Shown here piece after piece: positions 52,965 through 61,350 of a stretch of 64,000 bases of DNA. Every line of letters begins with the position of its first letter. Position 1 is the stretch's first letter. The notes beneath the pieces were generated by a model. That model was given only the letters and a program-made list of their open reading frames with translations. It ran no database searches and was not told the origin of the DNA. This stretch comes from AP-15 sp963738185. Its GTDB lineage: Bacteria > Pseudomonadota > Alphaproteobacteria > ATCC43930 > CGMCC-115725. The stretch lies in assembly GCA_963738185.1 (NCBI GenBank), contig CAVTVA010000001.1, positions 124,001 through 188,000 of the forward strand, given 5' to 3'. A program made the translations under genes and the position numbers.

Positions 52965-55900
52965 ATGTCGCTCGACCTGCCAATTGTCGGCATCGGCGCC
53001 TCGGCGGGCGGCGTCGAAGCGCTGGGGTCGTTCTTTCGGGCGGTTCCGGCCGACAGCGGCATGGCCTTTGTCGTGGTCACTCACCTGCCGCCCGATCACG
53101 ACAGCCTGTTGGCCGAAATTCTCGGCCGCGGGACCCGAATGCCGGTCGGCAACGCCCGCGATGGCGAGGAAGTCGAAGCCCAGCACGTCTATGTCCTGCC
53201 GGCTAGCGCGATCCTGACCATTCACAACGGCCGCCTGCGCCTGCGCCATACCGGGCCCGCCGAGCGCGAGCGCGCCCCGATCGACGTGTTCTTTAATTCG
53301 CTCGCCGCGGACCAGGGCGAGCATGCGATCGGAATCGTGCTGTCGGGCGGCGGCAGCGACGGGACGCTCGGCCTCAAGGCGATCAAGGAGAATGGCGGGC
53401 TGACCGTGGCCCAGGGCACCAATTCGACCGGGCCGCGCTTCAACGACATGCCGGCGAGCGCGGTCGCTGCAGGCTTTGTCGATCTGGTATTGCCGGTCGA
53501 GGACATCCCGCGGCGGATCATCGCCTATGTGCGCGATTGGGGCGCTGTCGAACGCGAAAAATCGGACGATCAGCTGTCCCGGATCCACGCCCTGCTGCGC
53601 ACGCGGACCGGGCACGATTTCGGCGACTACAAGGAGCGCACCTTTGAGCGCCGGGTCCAGCGCCGGATGCAGGTGCTGCAGACGGCGACGCTTAGGGACT
53701 ATGTCGAGCGGCTGCACGGCGAGCCCGACGAGGTCAACGCGCTGTTCCGCGACCTCTTGATCGGCGTCACCGATTTCTTTCGCGACGTTTCGGCCTTTCG
53801 CGCGCTCGAAAGCTCGGTCATCCCAAAGCTGTTCGAGGGCAAGGAGACCGCCGACGAGGTGCGGGTCTGGGCGCCGGGCTGCGCCACCGGCGAGGAGGCC
53901 TTTTCGATCGCGATCCTGCTGCGCGAGCAGATGGACAAGGTGGAGGCGCCGCCAAAGGTGCAGGTCTTCGCCACCGATATCGACGAGAATGCGATGGGCA
54001 TCGCCCGCGCGGGGCGGTATCCCGCAAACCTGGTCAAGGAGGTCTCCCCCGAGCGGCTGAAGCGCTTTTTTGTCCGCGAGGCCGGCACTTATCGCGTCAG
54101 CAAGGATTTGCGCGATATGTGCGTTTTTTCCCCGCACAGCGTGATCCGCGATCCGCCGTTTTCGCGGCTTGATCTGATCTCCTGCCGCAACCTGCTGATA
54201 TATTTCAAGCCCCAGCTGCAGACGCAGCTGTTTCCGCTGTTTCATTATGCGCTGCGGCCGGGCGGCTTTCTGTTTCTCGGGCTGTCGGAGAATGTCTCGC
54301 GCCAGAACGAGCTGTTCCTTCCGCTGGACAAGAAAAACAGCATCTTTCGCCGTCGCGATCTGGTGGCGCAGCCGGCGTTGCCGCTGCGGCCCTTTCTGCC
54401 GTTCACGCGGCGCGACAGGGGCGCGCCGCGGGACGGCCAGAACCCGCTGGTGCGGCGCTCGGACCTCTTGGGCAAAGTGGCCGGCACCATCGTCGAGCGT
54501 TTTTCGCCCCCCTATGTCGTCGTCGACGATGCCGGCGAGGCGCTGCATTTCTCGACCTCCACCGGCAAATATCTTCAGGCCGCGGCCGGCCCCCCGACCC
54601 GTGATGTCGTGGCCCTGGCGCGCGCCGGGTTGCGCGCCGATCTGCGTGCCGCCCTGCATCAGGCCAGGGAAACCGGCCGGCGGGTGACGCGCGAACGCGT
54701 CCCGGTTCAGATCGACGGCGGGATCCAGATGATCAGCCTCGCGGTCGAGCCGATCACCGAGGGCGGCGAAACCGCCTACGGGGTCGTGTTCATCGACCGC
54801 GGACCGGTCAGGGAGCCGGACGAAAACAGCGACCCCGATCCCAGAGACGGCGCCGATGCCACCGTCCAGCAGATCGAGCGGGAGTTGCAGCAGACCAAGG
54901 AACGGCTGCAATCGACGATCGAGGAGCTCGAGACCGCCAACGAGGAGTTCCGCTCTTCAAACGAGGAATTGCTCTCGGTCAACGAAGAGTTGCAATCGAC
55001 CAACGAGGAGCTGGAAACCTCGAAAGAGGAATTGCAGTCCGTCAACGAAGAGCTGCAGACCGTCAACAGTGAGCTCAACAGCAAAATCGATGAGCTCGAC
55101 CGGGCCAACAGCGATCTGAACAATTTGTTTAAGAGCACCCAGGTCGCGACGATCTTTCTCGACCGGAAGCTGGTGATCCGCAACTTTACGCCGGCGGTGA
55201 CCAATCTGTTCAGCCTGATCCCCGGCGATCGCGGCCGGCCGCTGACCGATATCGCCGGCCGCGTTGTTTACCCCGAGCTCGAAAGCGACATCCGCGCGGT
55301 GTTTGCCGGCGAGGTAATCGAGCGGGCGGTTAGCCTCGCCGACCGCAAGGGGCATTACCTGGCCCGCCTCCTGCCCTATCGCAGCGCCCGCAATGTGATC
55401 GACGGAGTGCTGCTGACCTTTGCCGATGTCACCAGCATCATCGCCGCCGAGGAGCAGCAGAAGGTGCTGACGGCCGAACTCAGCCACCGTGTCAAGAACA
55501 CCCTCGCCGTGGTCTCGTCGATCGCCGAGCGAACCTTGCAGGACGACGGCGCCAAAACCGATCTGATCGCCCGCTTCCACGCGCTGGGCCATACCCACGA
55601 GGTGCTGTCGCAAGGCGGCTGGACCGAGGCGGCGCTGCGCGATCTGGTGTTGGCCGAGCTGACCCCGCACGCCTCGGGCGACGGCGGCAACGTCAGGGTC
55701 GATGGGCCGCCGGTCATGCTGAAGCCGCAGGCCGCGCTGTTTCTCACCATGGTGATCCACGAGCTGACGACCAACGCGGCAAAATACGGCGCGCTGTCGG
55801 GGCCCGGGGGCCGGGTCGAGGTGGTCTGGAGCATCGCCGGCAGCAATCCGCCCAGCCTGGAGCTGAATTGGCATGAGAGCGGCGGACCAAAGATCGAGGC

Positions 55901-56087
55901 GCTGGCGAAACCCGGCTTTGGCTTGGAACTGATCAAACGCGGCATTCGTTTCGAGTTGCAGGGTGAAGCGAAGATCGGGGCGGTGGATGGCGGCCTCGAC
56001 TGCAAGATCACCGTTCCCGCCAACCCGCAATATTTTATCTTCGGAGCGGCGACCGACACCCGCAAACTAGAGGATGCTGCATCATGA
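52965..56087 (+). CDS. CheB-CheR-PAS-histidine kinase fusion protein
   Basis: A 1040-residue cytoplasmic signalling protein, frame intact. Residues about 5-190 form a CheB methylesterase domain with Ser13 (GASAGG), His40 (THLPPDH) and Asp132 (GGGSDGT). Residues about 205-460 form a CheR methyltransferase domain (RDLLIGVTDFFRD, VWAPGCATGEEAFSIAILL, DLISCRNLLIYF). A long coiled coil with ELQSTNEELE-type heptads spans about 630-710. A PAS domain follows (NNLFKSTQVATIFLDRKL). The HWE/HisKA_2-type kinase has the phospho-His in ELSHRVKNTLAVVSS and ATP-binding VIHELTTNAAKYGALS. No CheB receiver domain is present. The response regulator gene overlaps by four bases. Such proteins are thought to regulate output other than flagellar chemotaxis. 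Confidence 0.94.
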   Translation: MSLDLPIVGIGASAGGVEALGSFFRAVPADSGMAFVVVTHLPPDHDSLLAEILGRGTRMPVGNARDGEEVEAQHVYVLPASAILTIHNGRLRLRHTGPAERERAPIDVFFNSLAADQGEHAIGIVLSGGGSDGTLGLKAIKENGGLTVAQGTNSTGPRFNDMPASAVAAGFVDLVLPVEDIPRRIIAYVRDWGAVEREKSDDQLSRIHALLRTRTGHDFGDYKERTFERRVQRRMQVLQTATLRDYVERLHGEPDEVNALFRDLLIGVTDFFRDVSAFRALESSVIPKLFEGKETADEVRVWAPGCATGEEAFSIAILLREQMDKVEAPPKVQVFATDIDENAMGIARAGRYPANLVKEVSPERLKRFFVREAGTYRVSKDLRDMCVFSPHSVIRDPPFSRLDLISCRNLLIYFKPQLQTQLFPLFHYALRPGGFLFLGLSENVSRQNELFLPLDKKNSIFRRRDLVAQPALPLRPFLPFTRRDRGAPRDGQNPLVRRSDLLGKVAGTIVERFSPPYVVVDDAGEALHFSTSTGKYLQAAAGPPTRDVVALARAGLRADLRAALHQARETGRRVTRERVPVQIDGGIQMISLAVEPITEGGETAYGVVFIDRGPVREPDENSDPDPRDGADATVQQIERELQQTKERLQSTIEELETANEEFRSSNEELLSVNEELQSTNEELETSKEELQSVNEELQTVNSELNSKIDELDRANSDLNNLFKSTQVATIFLDRKLVIRNFTPAVTNLFSLIPGDRGRPLTDIAGRVVYPELESDIRAVFAGEVIERAVSLADRKGHYLARLLPYRSARNVIDGVLLTFADVTSIIAAEEQQKVLTAELSHRVKNTLAVVSSIAERTLQDDGAKTDLIARFHALGHTHEVLSQGGWTEAALRDLVLAELTPHASGDGGNVRVDGPPVMLKPQAALFLTMVIHELTTNAAKYGALSGPGGRVEVVWSIAGSNPPSLELNWHESGGPKIEALAKPGFGLELIKRGIRFELQGEAKIGAVDGGLDCKITVPANPQYFIFGAATDTRKLEDAAS

Positions 56088-56461
56088 CGGCTTCTCTTCA
56101 AGGCGCGAGGGTGCTGGTCGTCGAGGACGAGTATCTGGTCGCCTCGCTGATCGAGGACATGCTGGAATCGGCCGGGTGCGTCGTCGCCGGACCGATCCCG
56201 CGGCTGGCGCAGGCGGTCGATGCGGCCGAGAGCGAGGCTTGCGACGCCGCGGTGCTCGACGTCAATCTGGCGGGCGAGCGGGTCTTCCCGGTGGCCGAAA
56301 TCCTGTCCCGCCGCCAGGTGCCGTTTGTCCTGGTCACCGGCTATGGCGGAAATACCCTGCCGCCCGAATATGCCGCCTGCCCCCGCCTCAACAAGCCGTT
56401 CCGGCTCGCCGACCTCTTGGCCGCCCTCTCCGCCATGCTGGAAGGCCGCCGCGACAGCTGA
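56084..56461 (+). CDS. Single-domain response regulator
   Basis: A 125-residue receiver domain without an output domain. The acidic pocket is VLVVEDEY; the phospho-acceptor Asp is in AAVLDVNLAGERV; the switch Thr is in FVLVTGYGG and the Lys in LNKPFRLADLL. The four-base overlap with the kinase gene implies coupled translation, so it is the probable partner of that kinase. With HWE kinases, such stand-alone receivers often pass phosphate to another regulator or act as a phosphate sink. Confidence 0.94.
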   Translation: MTASLQGARVLVVEDEYLVASLIEDMLESAGCVVAGPIPRLAQAVDAAESEACDAAVLDVNLAGERVFPVAEILSRRQVPFVLVTGYGGNTLPPEYAACPRLNKPFRLADLLAALSAMLEGRRDS

Positions 56462-56500
56462 CCTCGCTAGCGCATGATCCGATCAAGTAGCGCCATTTCT

Positions 56501-56578
56501 CGTCGCCCCCGCGTAAGCGGGGGTCCAGGGCAACCGTGAAGTCGCCGGCCCTGGGTTCCCGCTTTCGCGGGAATGACG
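56501..56578. repeat. REP/BIME-like composite palindrome
   Basis: Two hairpins face each other. The first is CCCCCGC (56506-56512), GTAA loop, GCGGGGG (56517-56523). The second is TTCCCGC (56556-56562), TTTC loop, GCGGGAA (56567-56573). Between them CCAGGG (56525-56530) pairs with CCCTGG (56549-56554), and the ends CGTC and GACG also match. The unit can therefore fold as one cruciform of about 78 bases. The sequence type (CCCGCTTTCGCGGGAATGACG) is that of dispersed extragenic palindromes common in proteobacteria. It lies between the ends of the response regulator and guaB genes. Confidence 0.8.
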
Positions 56579-56618
56579 GTTCAACATGATCAGAAAACGC
56601 TCAAGTGGGGGATGGCGC

Positions 56619-58082
56619 TCAGCGATCCGACGGATAATTCGGCGCCTCGCGGGTGATCGCGATGTCGTGGACGTGGCTCTCGCGCAGCCCGGCGCCGGTG
56701 ATCCGGACAAAGGTGCAGTTTTTTTGCATTTCGCCGACCGTGCGGTTGCCGGTGTAGCCCATCGCCGCGCGCAGCCCGCCGATCAGCTGGTGGACGATGC
56801 TGCCGACCGGCCCCTTGTGCGGCACCCGGCCCTCGACCCCCTCGGGCACCAGCTTCAACGTGCTGGTCACCTCCTGCTGAAAATAGCGGTCGGCCGAGCC
56901 GCGGGCCATCGCGCCGATCGAGCCCATGCCGCGATAATATTTGTAGCTGCGCCCCTGATAGAGAAACACCTCGCCGGGGCTCTCGTCGGTGCCGGCAAAC
57001 AGCGAGCCGAGCATCGCGCAATCGGCCCCGGCGGCGATCGCCTTGGCGAGGTCGCCGGAAAATTTGACGCCGCCGTCGGCGATCACCGGGACGCCGAATT
57101 TGCGGCATTCGGCGACGGTGTCGACGATCGCGGTGAATTGCGGCACGCCGACCCCGGCGACCATGCGCGTTGTGCAGATCGACGCCGGCCCGACGCCAAC
57201 CTTGACCGCATCGGCCCCGGCCTCGATCAATGCCCGCGCCCCCTCGGCGGTCACAACATTGCCGGCGATCAGCTGGGTATAGTTCGACAGGCGGCGGATC
57301 TCGCTGACCGCGGCGATCACCCGGTCGGAGTGGCCGTGCGCGGTATCGACCACCAAGACGTCGAGCCCGGCGGCAAACAGCGCCTCGGCGCGCTCGATCC
57401 CGTCCCGGCCGGTCCCGGTCGCCGCAGCGGCGCGCAGGCGCCCGTGCTCGTCCTTGCACGCGGTCGGAAAGCGCTGCGCCTTTTCGATGTCCTTGACCGT
57501 GATCAGCCCGATGCAGCGATAGGCCTCGTCGACCACCACCAGCTTCTCGATGCGGTGCTGATGCAAGAGACGCTTGGCCTCGTCGCGTCTGACGTTCTCG
57601 CGCACGGTGACGAGGTCGTGCTTGGTCATCAGCTCGGCAACCCGCTGCCGCGGGTCGCTGGCAAAGCGCACGTCGCGGTTGGTCAGAATGCCGGCGAGCC
57701 GGCCGGAGCCCCTCTCCACGACCGGAATGCCCGAGATGTGGTGATCGGCCATCAGCCGCAGCGCATCGGCCAGGGTTTCGTCGGGATGGATCGTGACCGG
57801 GTTGACCACCATCCCGGCCTCGAACTTCTTGACCTTGCGAACCTCGTCCGCCTGCTCGGCGATCGTCATGTTGCGGTGAATGACGCCGATCCCGCCAGCC
57901 TGCGCCATCGCGATCGCCAAGGCGCTCTCGGTCACCGTGTCCATCGCCGCCGAGACCAGCGGAATGCCGAGCTCGACCTCGCGGGTCAGCCGGGTGCGGG
58001 TGTCGGTCTCGCCCGGCAGCACGCCGGAGGCGGCCGGCACCAGCATCACGTCGTCGAATGTCAGCGCCTGCCGGATTTCCAT
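56619..58082 (-). CDS. guaB: Inosine-5'-monophosphate dehydrogenase
   Basis: GuaB oxidises IMP to XMP, the committed step to GMP. The 487-residue frame starting MEIRQALTFDDVMLVPAASG is intact and of family length; an upstream in-frame extension to 58148 lacks a ribosome-binding site, while GAAGAGG precedes 58082. Two CBS domains (about residues 95-205, HHISGIPVVE and HRIEKLVVVDE) are inserted in the barrel. The catalytic loop has GVGPASICTTRMVAGVGVPQ with the nucleophilic Cys. IADGGVKFSGDLAKAIAAGAD and YYRGMGSIGAM follow. It lies downstream of rlmE on the same strand. Confidence 0.97.
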   Translation of the reverse strand: MEIRQALTFDDVMLVPAASGVLPGETDTRTRLTREVELGIPLVSAAMDTVTESALAIAMAQAGGIGVIHRNMTIAEQADEVRKVKKFEAGMVVNPVTIHPDETLADALRLMADHHISGIPVVERGSGRLAGILTNRDVRFASDPRQRVAELMTKHDLVTVRENVRRDEAKRLLHQHRIEKLVVVDEAYRCIGLITVKDIEKAQRFPTACKDEHGRLRAAAATGTGRDGIERAEALFAAGLDVLVVDTAHGHSDRVIAAVSEIRRLSNYTQLIAGNVVTAEGARALIEAGADAVKVGVGPASICTTRMVAGVGVPQFTAIVDTVAECRKFGVPVIADGGVKFSGDLAKAIAAGADCAMLGSLFAGTDESPGEVFLYQGRSYKYYRGMGSIGAMARGSADRYFQQEVTSTLKLVPEGVEGRVPHKGPVGSIVHQLIGGLRAAMGYTGNRTVGEMQKNCTFVRITGAGLRESHVHDIAITREAPNYPSDR

Positions 58083-58174
58083 GCGAGCCTCTTCAAGCGA
58101 TGACGGCGCACTATACAGCAGCGCGCTGCGGTCAAATGCGATGGGCACAGATACAGATAGGTGCGGCGCGACAT

Positions 58175-58858
58175 TTATGCGCCCCCGCGGAACCCCTTGG
58201 CGACGACATAGGTCTCGGCCGATTCGGCGCGGCTGGCCGGCGGCTTCGCATGACGCAGCTCGGCGAAGGATTGCTTGAGGCGGGCCAGCAGCGCGCCCTC
58301 GGCCCCGCCCTGAAAGACCTTGGCGACGAACATCCCGCCGGGCTCCAGCAGCTCCTCGGCGACCGCCCAGGCGGCTTCGGCGAGTGCGACGATCCGCAGG
58401 TGGTCGGTCGCGGCATGGCCGGTCGCCGGCGGCGCCATGTCGCTCAACACCAGGTCAGCGCCGCCGCCGAGCGCCTCTCTGATCGCGGCGATTGCCGCCG
58501 GGTCGTACAAATCCATGCGCAGCAGGATGGCGCCGGCGAGCGGAGCGGTCTCGGCGAGATCGACGCCGACAACCCGGCCGCGCGGTCCGACGCGCTCGAT
58601 CGCGACCTGGGTCCAGCCGCCCGGCGCGCAGCCGAGATCGACGACGCGGCGGCCGGGCCGCAGCAGATGGAAGCGCTCGTCGAGCCCGATCAGCTTGAAG
58701 GCCGCGCGCGAGCGGTAGCCCTGGCGGCGGGCGGCGGCGACATAGGGATCGTTCAACTGGCGCTGCAGCCATTGGGTCGAGGACGCCTTGCGCCGACGGC
58801 TGCTGCGCACCCGGACCGCCGGCGGCCGCGTCCCCGAACCTCCGCCGTTCTGTGTCAT
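58175..58858 (-). CDS. rlmE: 23S rRNA (uridine-2'-O-)-methyltransferase RlmE
   Basis: RlmE (FtsJ/RrmJ) methylates the 2'-O of U2552 in 23S rRNA during late 50S assembly. The 227-residue protein has YVAAARRQGYRSRAAFKLIGLDE (catalytic Lys), the SAM site VVDLGCAPGGWTQVAIE, Asp in LVLSDMAPPATGHAATDH, Lys in GMFVAKVFQG and Glu in ESAETYVVAKGF, completing the KDKE tetrad. A basic N-terminal extension of about 30 residues is present. The ATG overlaps the stop of the Xre-type antitoxin gene upstream (TGATG), a coupling not expected for a housekeeping gene. Confidence 0.95.
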   Translation of the reverse strand: MTQNGGGSGTRPPAVRVRSSRRRKASSTQWLQRQLNDPYVAAARRQGYRSRAAFKLIGLDERFHLLRPGRRVVDLGCAPGGWTQVAIERVGPRGRVVGVDLAETAPLAGAILLRMDLYDPAAIAAIREALGGGADLVLSDMAPPATGHAATDHLRIVALAEAAWAVAEELLEPGGMFVAKVFQGGAEGALLARLKQSFAELRHAKPPASRAESAETYVVAKGFRGGA

Positions 58859-59274
58859 CAAACCAATTCGCTCACCTCCAAGCCCAAGGCATCGGCGAGC
58901 TTTTTCATTGTCGCAACCGGGCCTTTGCGGGCCCCTGTCTCGATCTGAGATAAATACGTAAAATTCAGTCCGGCCTGCACGGCGAGAGCACGTTGCGACA
59001 AGCCTCTATGCTCCCGCCATACTTTCACCGGGTTCTCACCGGCGAGCAGCCGATCGACCAGTTCAATAGGCACGCGCTCCTGATCTTGGCTTGCATGAAA
59101 GGCTGCCGCGGCAGCGGCGTCCTCCAGCATCTCGTCCAGGGCAGCCGGTGTCGTCACAATCAAATCGGCATCCTCGGCCTCGCAAACGGTGTGCGCGCCT
59201 AGCTTAGCGGCGATCGCCTGCGCACCGAGGCTGCCTTCCAATTCTCCGAGGAACCGGATCTTGATCGAGCTCAT
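58858..59274 (-). CDS. Xre-family helix-turn-helix antitoxin (HigA-like)
   Basis: A 138-residue protein. The N-terminal half has an unassigned alpha/beta character (KIRFLGELEGSLGAQAIAAKLGAHTV). The C-terminal half (about residues 80-138) is an Xre helix-turn-helix: VKVWREHRGLSQRALAVQAGLNFTYLSQIETGARKGPVATMKKLADAL. It overlaps the RelE-type toxin gene by four bases (ATGA) and its own stop overlaps the rlmE start. With toxin first and antitoxin second the order is of the higBA type. It probably represses the pair's promoter, and thereby might influence the downstream housekeeping genes. Confidence 0.9.
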   Translation of the reverse strand: MSSIKIRFLGELEGSLGAQAIAAKLGAHTVCEAEDADLIVTTPAALDEMLEDAAAAAAFHASQDQERVPIELVDRLLAGENPVKVWREHRGLSQRALAVQAGLNFTYLSQIETGARKGPVATMKKLADALGLEVSELV

Positions 59275-59528
59275 CGGTATGCTCCTCCTCGCGGTGCGAT
59301 CTCAAAGACGTCAATGACCCGAGCGGCATGGTCGAGGGTGTAAGACACGCGCCAGTCGCCAACCCTGATCCGAAATCCGTTTCGCACTCCTTTGACCGGC
59401 TGCAAATTCGGGTTCGGCGCGAGCGGATTAGCCGCCACCCTGGCGATTGCCTGGCGAATATCCCGGGCCTTCGCCGGCTGCATTCGCGACAGCGCCTTGC
59501 GAGCATCGCGCGCAATTACGATCTGCAT
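59271..59528 (-). CDS. RelE/ParE-superfamily toxin
   Basis: An 85-residue RelE-fold protein: MQIVIARDARKALSRMQPAKARDIRQAI, then GVRNGFRIRVGDWRVSYTLDHAARVIDVFEIAPRGGAYR. The RIRVGDWRVSYTLD stretch and the terminal basic RGGAYR are characteristic of RelE-like ribosome-dependent mRNA interferases. It precedes and overlaps the Xre antitoxin gene. Upstream lies ppx on the same strand, 94 bases away, so a separate promoter for the pair is likely. Confidence 0.9.
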   Translation of the reverse strand: MQIVIARDARKALSRMQPAKARDIRQAIARVAANPLAPNPNLQPVKGVRNGFRIRVGDWRVSYTLDHAARVIDVFEIAPRGGAYR

Positions 59529-59622
59529 TACCCATGTTGGCGTATAGCCAACCGGGGTGTCGAATCGAAATTATTCAACAGTTCCGTCGCGTAACAGACG
59601 CTCAGCCACACTGTCGGCGACG

Positions 59623-60738
59623 TTAGCCCCGGATCAGGTCGAACAGGATGCCCTCGCGCACACCGCGATCGGCGACGCGCAGCCGCCCGACCGGCCAAGC
59701 CTCGCAGATCGCGTCGAGGATCGCGCAGCCGCTCAGCACCAGGTCGGCGCGCTCGTGCCCGACGCAGGGGCTGGCGGCGCGGCCGGCGAGATCGAGGCCG
59801 GCCAGATATGCCGACACCGCGGCAATCTGGTCGAAGGTCAGGCTGCTGCCATCGACCAGCGCGCGGATATAGCGCGGCAACGCCAGGTGAATGCCGGCCA
59901 AGGTCGTCACCGTGCCCGAGCTGCCGAGCATCTGCACCCGTCCGGTCCGGATATAGTGCCGGATGCGATGGGTGCGCTCGAACGGCTCGAGCGCAGCTGC
60001 CGCCTCGTCGATCATCGTGCGATAGGCCGCCGGCGACACCTCGCCGCCAAACCGGTCGGTCAGGGTGACCACCCCGAGCGGCAGCGAGACCGACCCCAGA
60101 ATTTGCGGGCGCCGCCAGCGCCGGTCATATCCGCTGGTCAGCCGCAGCCAGACGATCTCGGTCGAGCCGCCGCCGATATCGAACACGATCGCGTAGGGGA
60201 TGCGCGGGTTGAGCAGCGGAGCGCAGCCGGCGACGACGAGACGCGCCTCCTCTGCGGTGGTGATGGTTTCGATCTCGAGCCCGACTTCGGCGCGCACCCG
60301 GGCGAGAAACACCTCGCAATTCGCCGCGCGCCGGCAGGCTTCGGTGGCGACGTAGCGGCCCTTGGCGATCCGGCGAAAGGCGATCTTGTCGGCGCAGGTC
60401 TGGAGGGCATCGAGGGTGCGCGCGATCGCGTCCTCGGACAGAGCGCCGGTCGCCGCCAGGCCTTCGCCTAGGCGCACGATCCGGGAAAACGCGTCGACCA
60501 CGCGAAACCCGCCGCCCGCCGGCCGCGCCACCAAAAGCCGGCAATTGTTGGTGCCGAGGTCGAGCGCGGCCACCGGCGCCGCGACCGGCGCCGAGAAATG
60601 CTGGAACCGGGTCTGGGGGCCGCCGGCCACCGGCGCGGCGGCGCGCAATGCCGCAACCGGCGCAAGCCCGCCGGCAGCGGAAGCGGCAGCGCCTCCGACC
60701 GGTCCGGCGTTGCTGAGCGACTTGTGCACGACCGGCAA
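59623..60738 (-). CDS. ppx: Exopolyphosphatase / guanosine pentaphosphate phosphohydrolase family (Ppx/GppA)
   Basis: Ppx/GppA enzymes hydrolyse polyphosphate or pppGpp. The actin-like ATPase fold motifs are present: PVAALDLGTNNCRLLVARP (phosphate 1), YVATEACRRAANCEVFL, YAIVFDIGGGSTEIVWLRL (phosphate 2), MLGSSGTVTTLAGIHL and the terminal VADRGVREGILFDL. The 371-residue protein is of the short type, lacking the C-terminal HD domain of E. coli Ppx. The first 50 residues are Ala/Gly/Pro-rich and poorly structured; a later start is possible. The usual alphaproteobacterial order ppx-rlmE-guaB is retained but with a toxin-antitoxin pair between ppx and rlmE. Confidence 0.93.
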   Translation of the reverse strand: MPVVHKSLSNAGPVGGAAASAAGGLAPVAALRAAAPVAGGPQTRFQHFSAPVAAPVAALDLGTNNCRLLVARPAGGGFRVVDAFSRIVRLGEGLAATGALSEDAIARTLDALQTCADKIAFRRIAKGRYVATEACRRAANCEVFLARVRAEVGLEIETITTAEEARLVVAGCAPLLNPRIPYAIVFDIGGGSTEIVWLRLTSGYDRRWRRPQILGSVSLPLGVVTLTDRFGGEVSPAAYRTMIDEAAAALEPFERTHRIRHYIRTGRVQMLGSSGTVTTLAGIHLALPRYIRALVDGSSLTFDQIAAVSAYLAGLDLAGRAASPCVGHERADLVLSGCAILDAICEAWPVGRLRVADRGVREGILFDLIRG

Positions 60739-60848
60739 TCCATCCTTGTTGAACGACCGCCGATCGTAGCGCAGCCCGGGATGGATTCAAAACTTCGTGA
60801 ATGCCTCGCCACTCCCGACGCCGCTCGGCATGTCATTGCCGCGGGCGA

Positions 60849-61328
60849 TCAGGAGACCAGGCAGCCGGCCCCGGTATTGTCATTGTCCGGTTTGGGGTCG
60901 GCGGTCTGGAACGGCACCCCCTCGCCGGGGCTGGCGCCGATTTTCCTCAGACCGGTGGCGATCGGCGGCTTTTTCAAATCAGAACCGGCCGTGATCGCGC
61001 CGCCCGAGATGCGCTCGTTGCGCTGCGGCCATTCGAATTCGAATTGGGTGATGCGGCGACCGGTCCCGCTTGGGATGTAGAGGCGCCCGGATAGCCGAAA
61101 GACACGGTCGCCGATCTTGGCCCCGTCGATCTGTGCACCAACGGGGCGGCCGGTTTGCGCCCAAACCACATTGTCGCCGCGGAACCAGGCATTGAGCGCC
61201 GCGGTGTCGTCGTGCTCGCCGTCGCCCCACAATGCGAGCGCGCTTGCCGGGCATTTCGTGGCTTCGCCGGCCCAGACTGGCGCGGCCGAGAGCAGGATCG
61301 CGACGATCGCGGCCAGCATGCGGGTCAT
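60849..61328 (-). CDS. Small exported protein with pectate-lyase-like start
   Basis: A 159-residue protein with signal peptide MLAAIVAILLSAAPVWA. The mature start reads ALALWGDGEHDDTAALNAWFRGD, similar to the DGxxDDTAAxxA motif that begins right-handed beta-helix (pectate lyase 3-like) domains. It then runs FRLSGRLYIPSGTGRRITQFEFEWPQ. The chain is far too short for a complete beta-helix, so it is either a first-coil fragment or a small protein of its own. The end is Asp/Asn-rich (KPDNDNTG). It lies just downstream of the HpaB-like gene on the same strand. Confidence 0.7.
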   Translation of the reverse strand: MTRMLAAIVAILLSAAPVWAGEATKCPASALALWGDGEHDDTAALNAWFRGDNVVWAQTGRPVGAQIDGAKIGDRVFRLSGRLYIPSGTGRRITQFEFEWPQRNERISGGAITAGSDLKKPPIATGLRKIGASPGEGVPFQTADPKPDNDNTGAGCLVS

Positions 61329-61350
61329 CTCGGCCGGCCCGCGACGAGGG

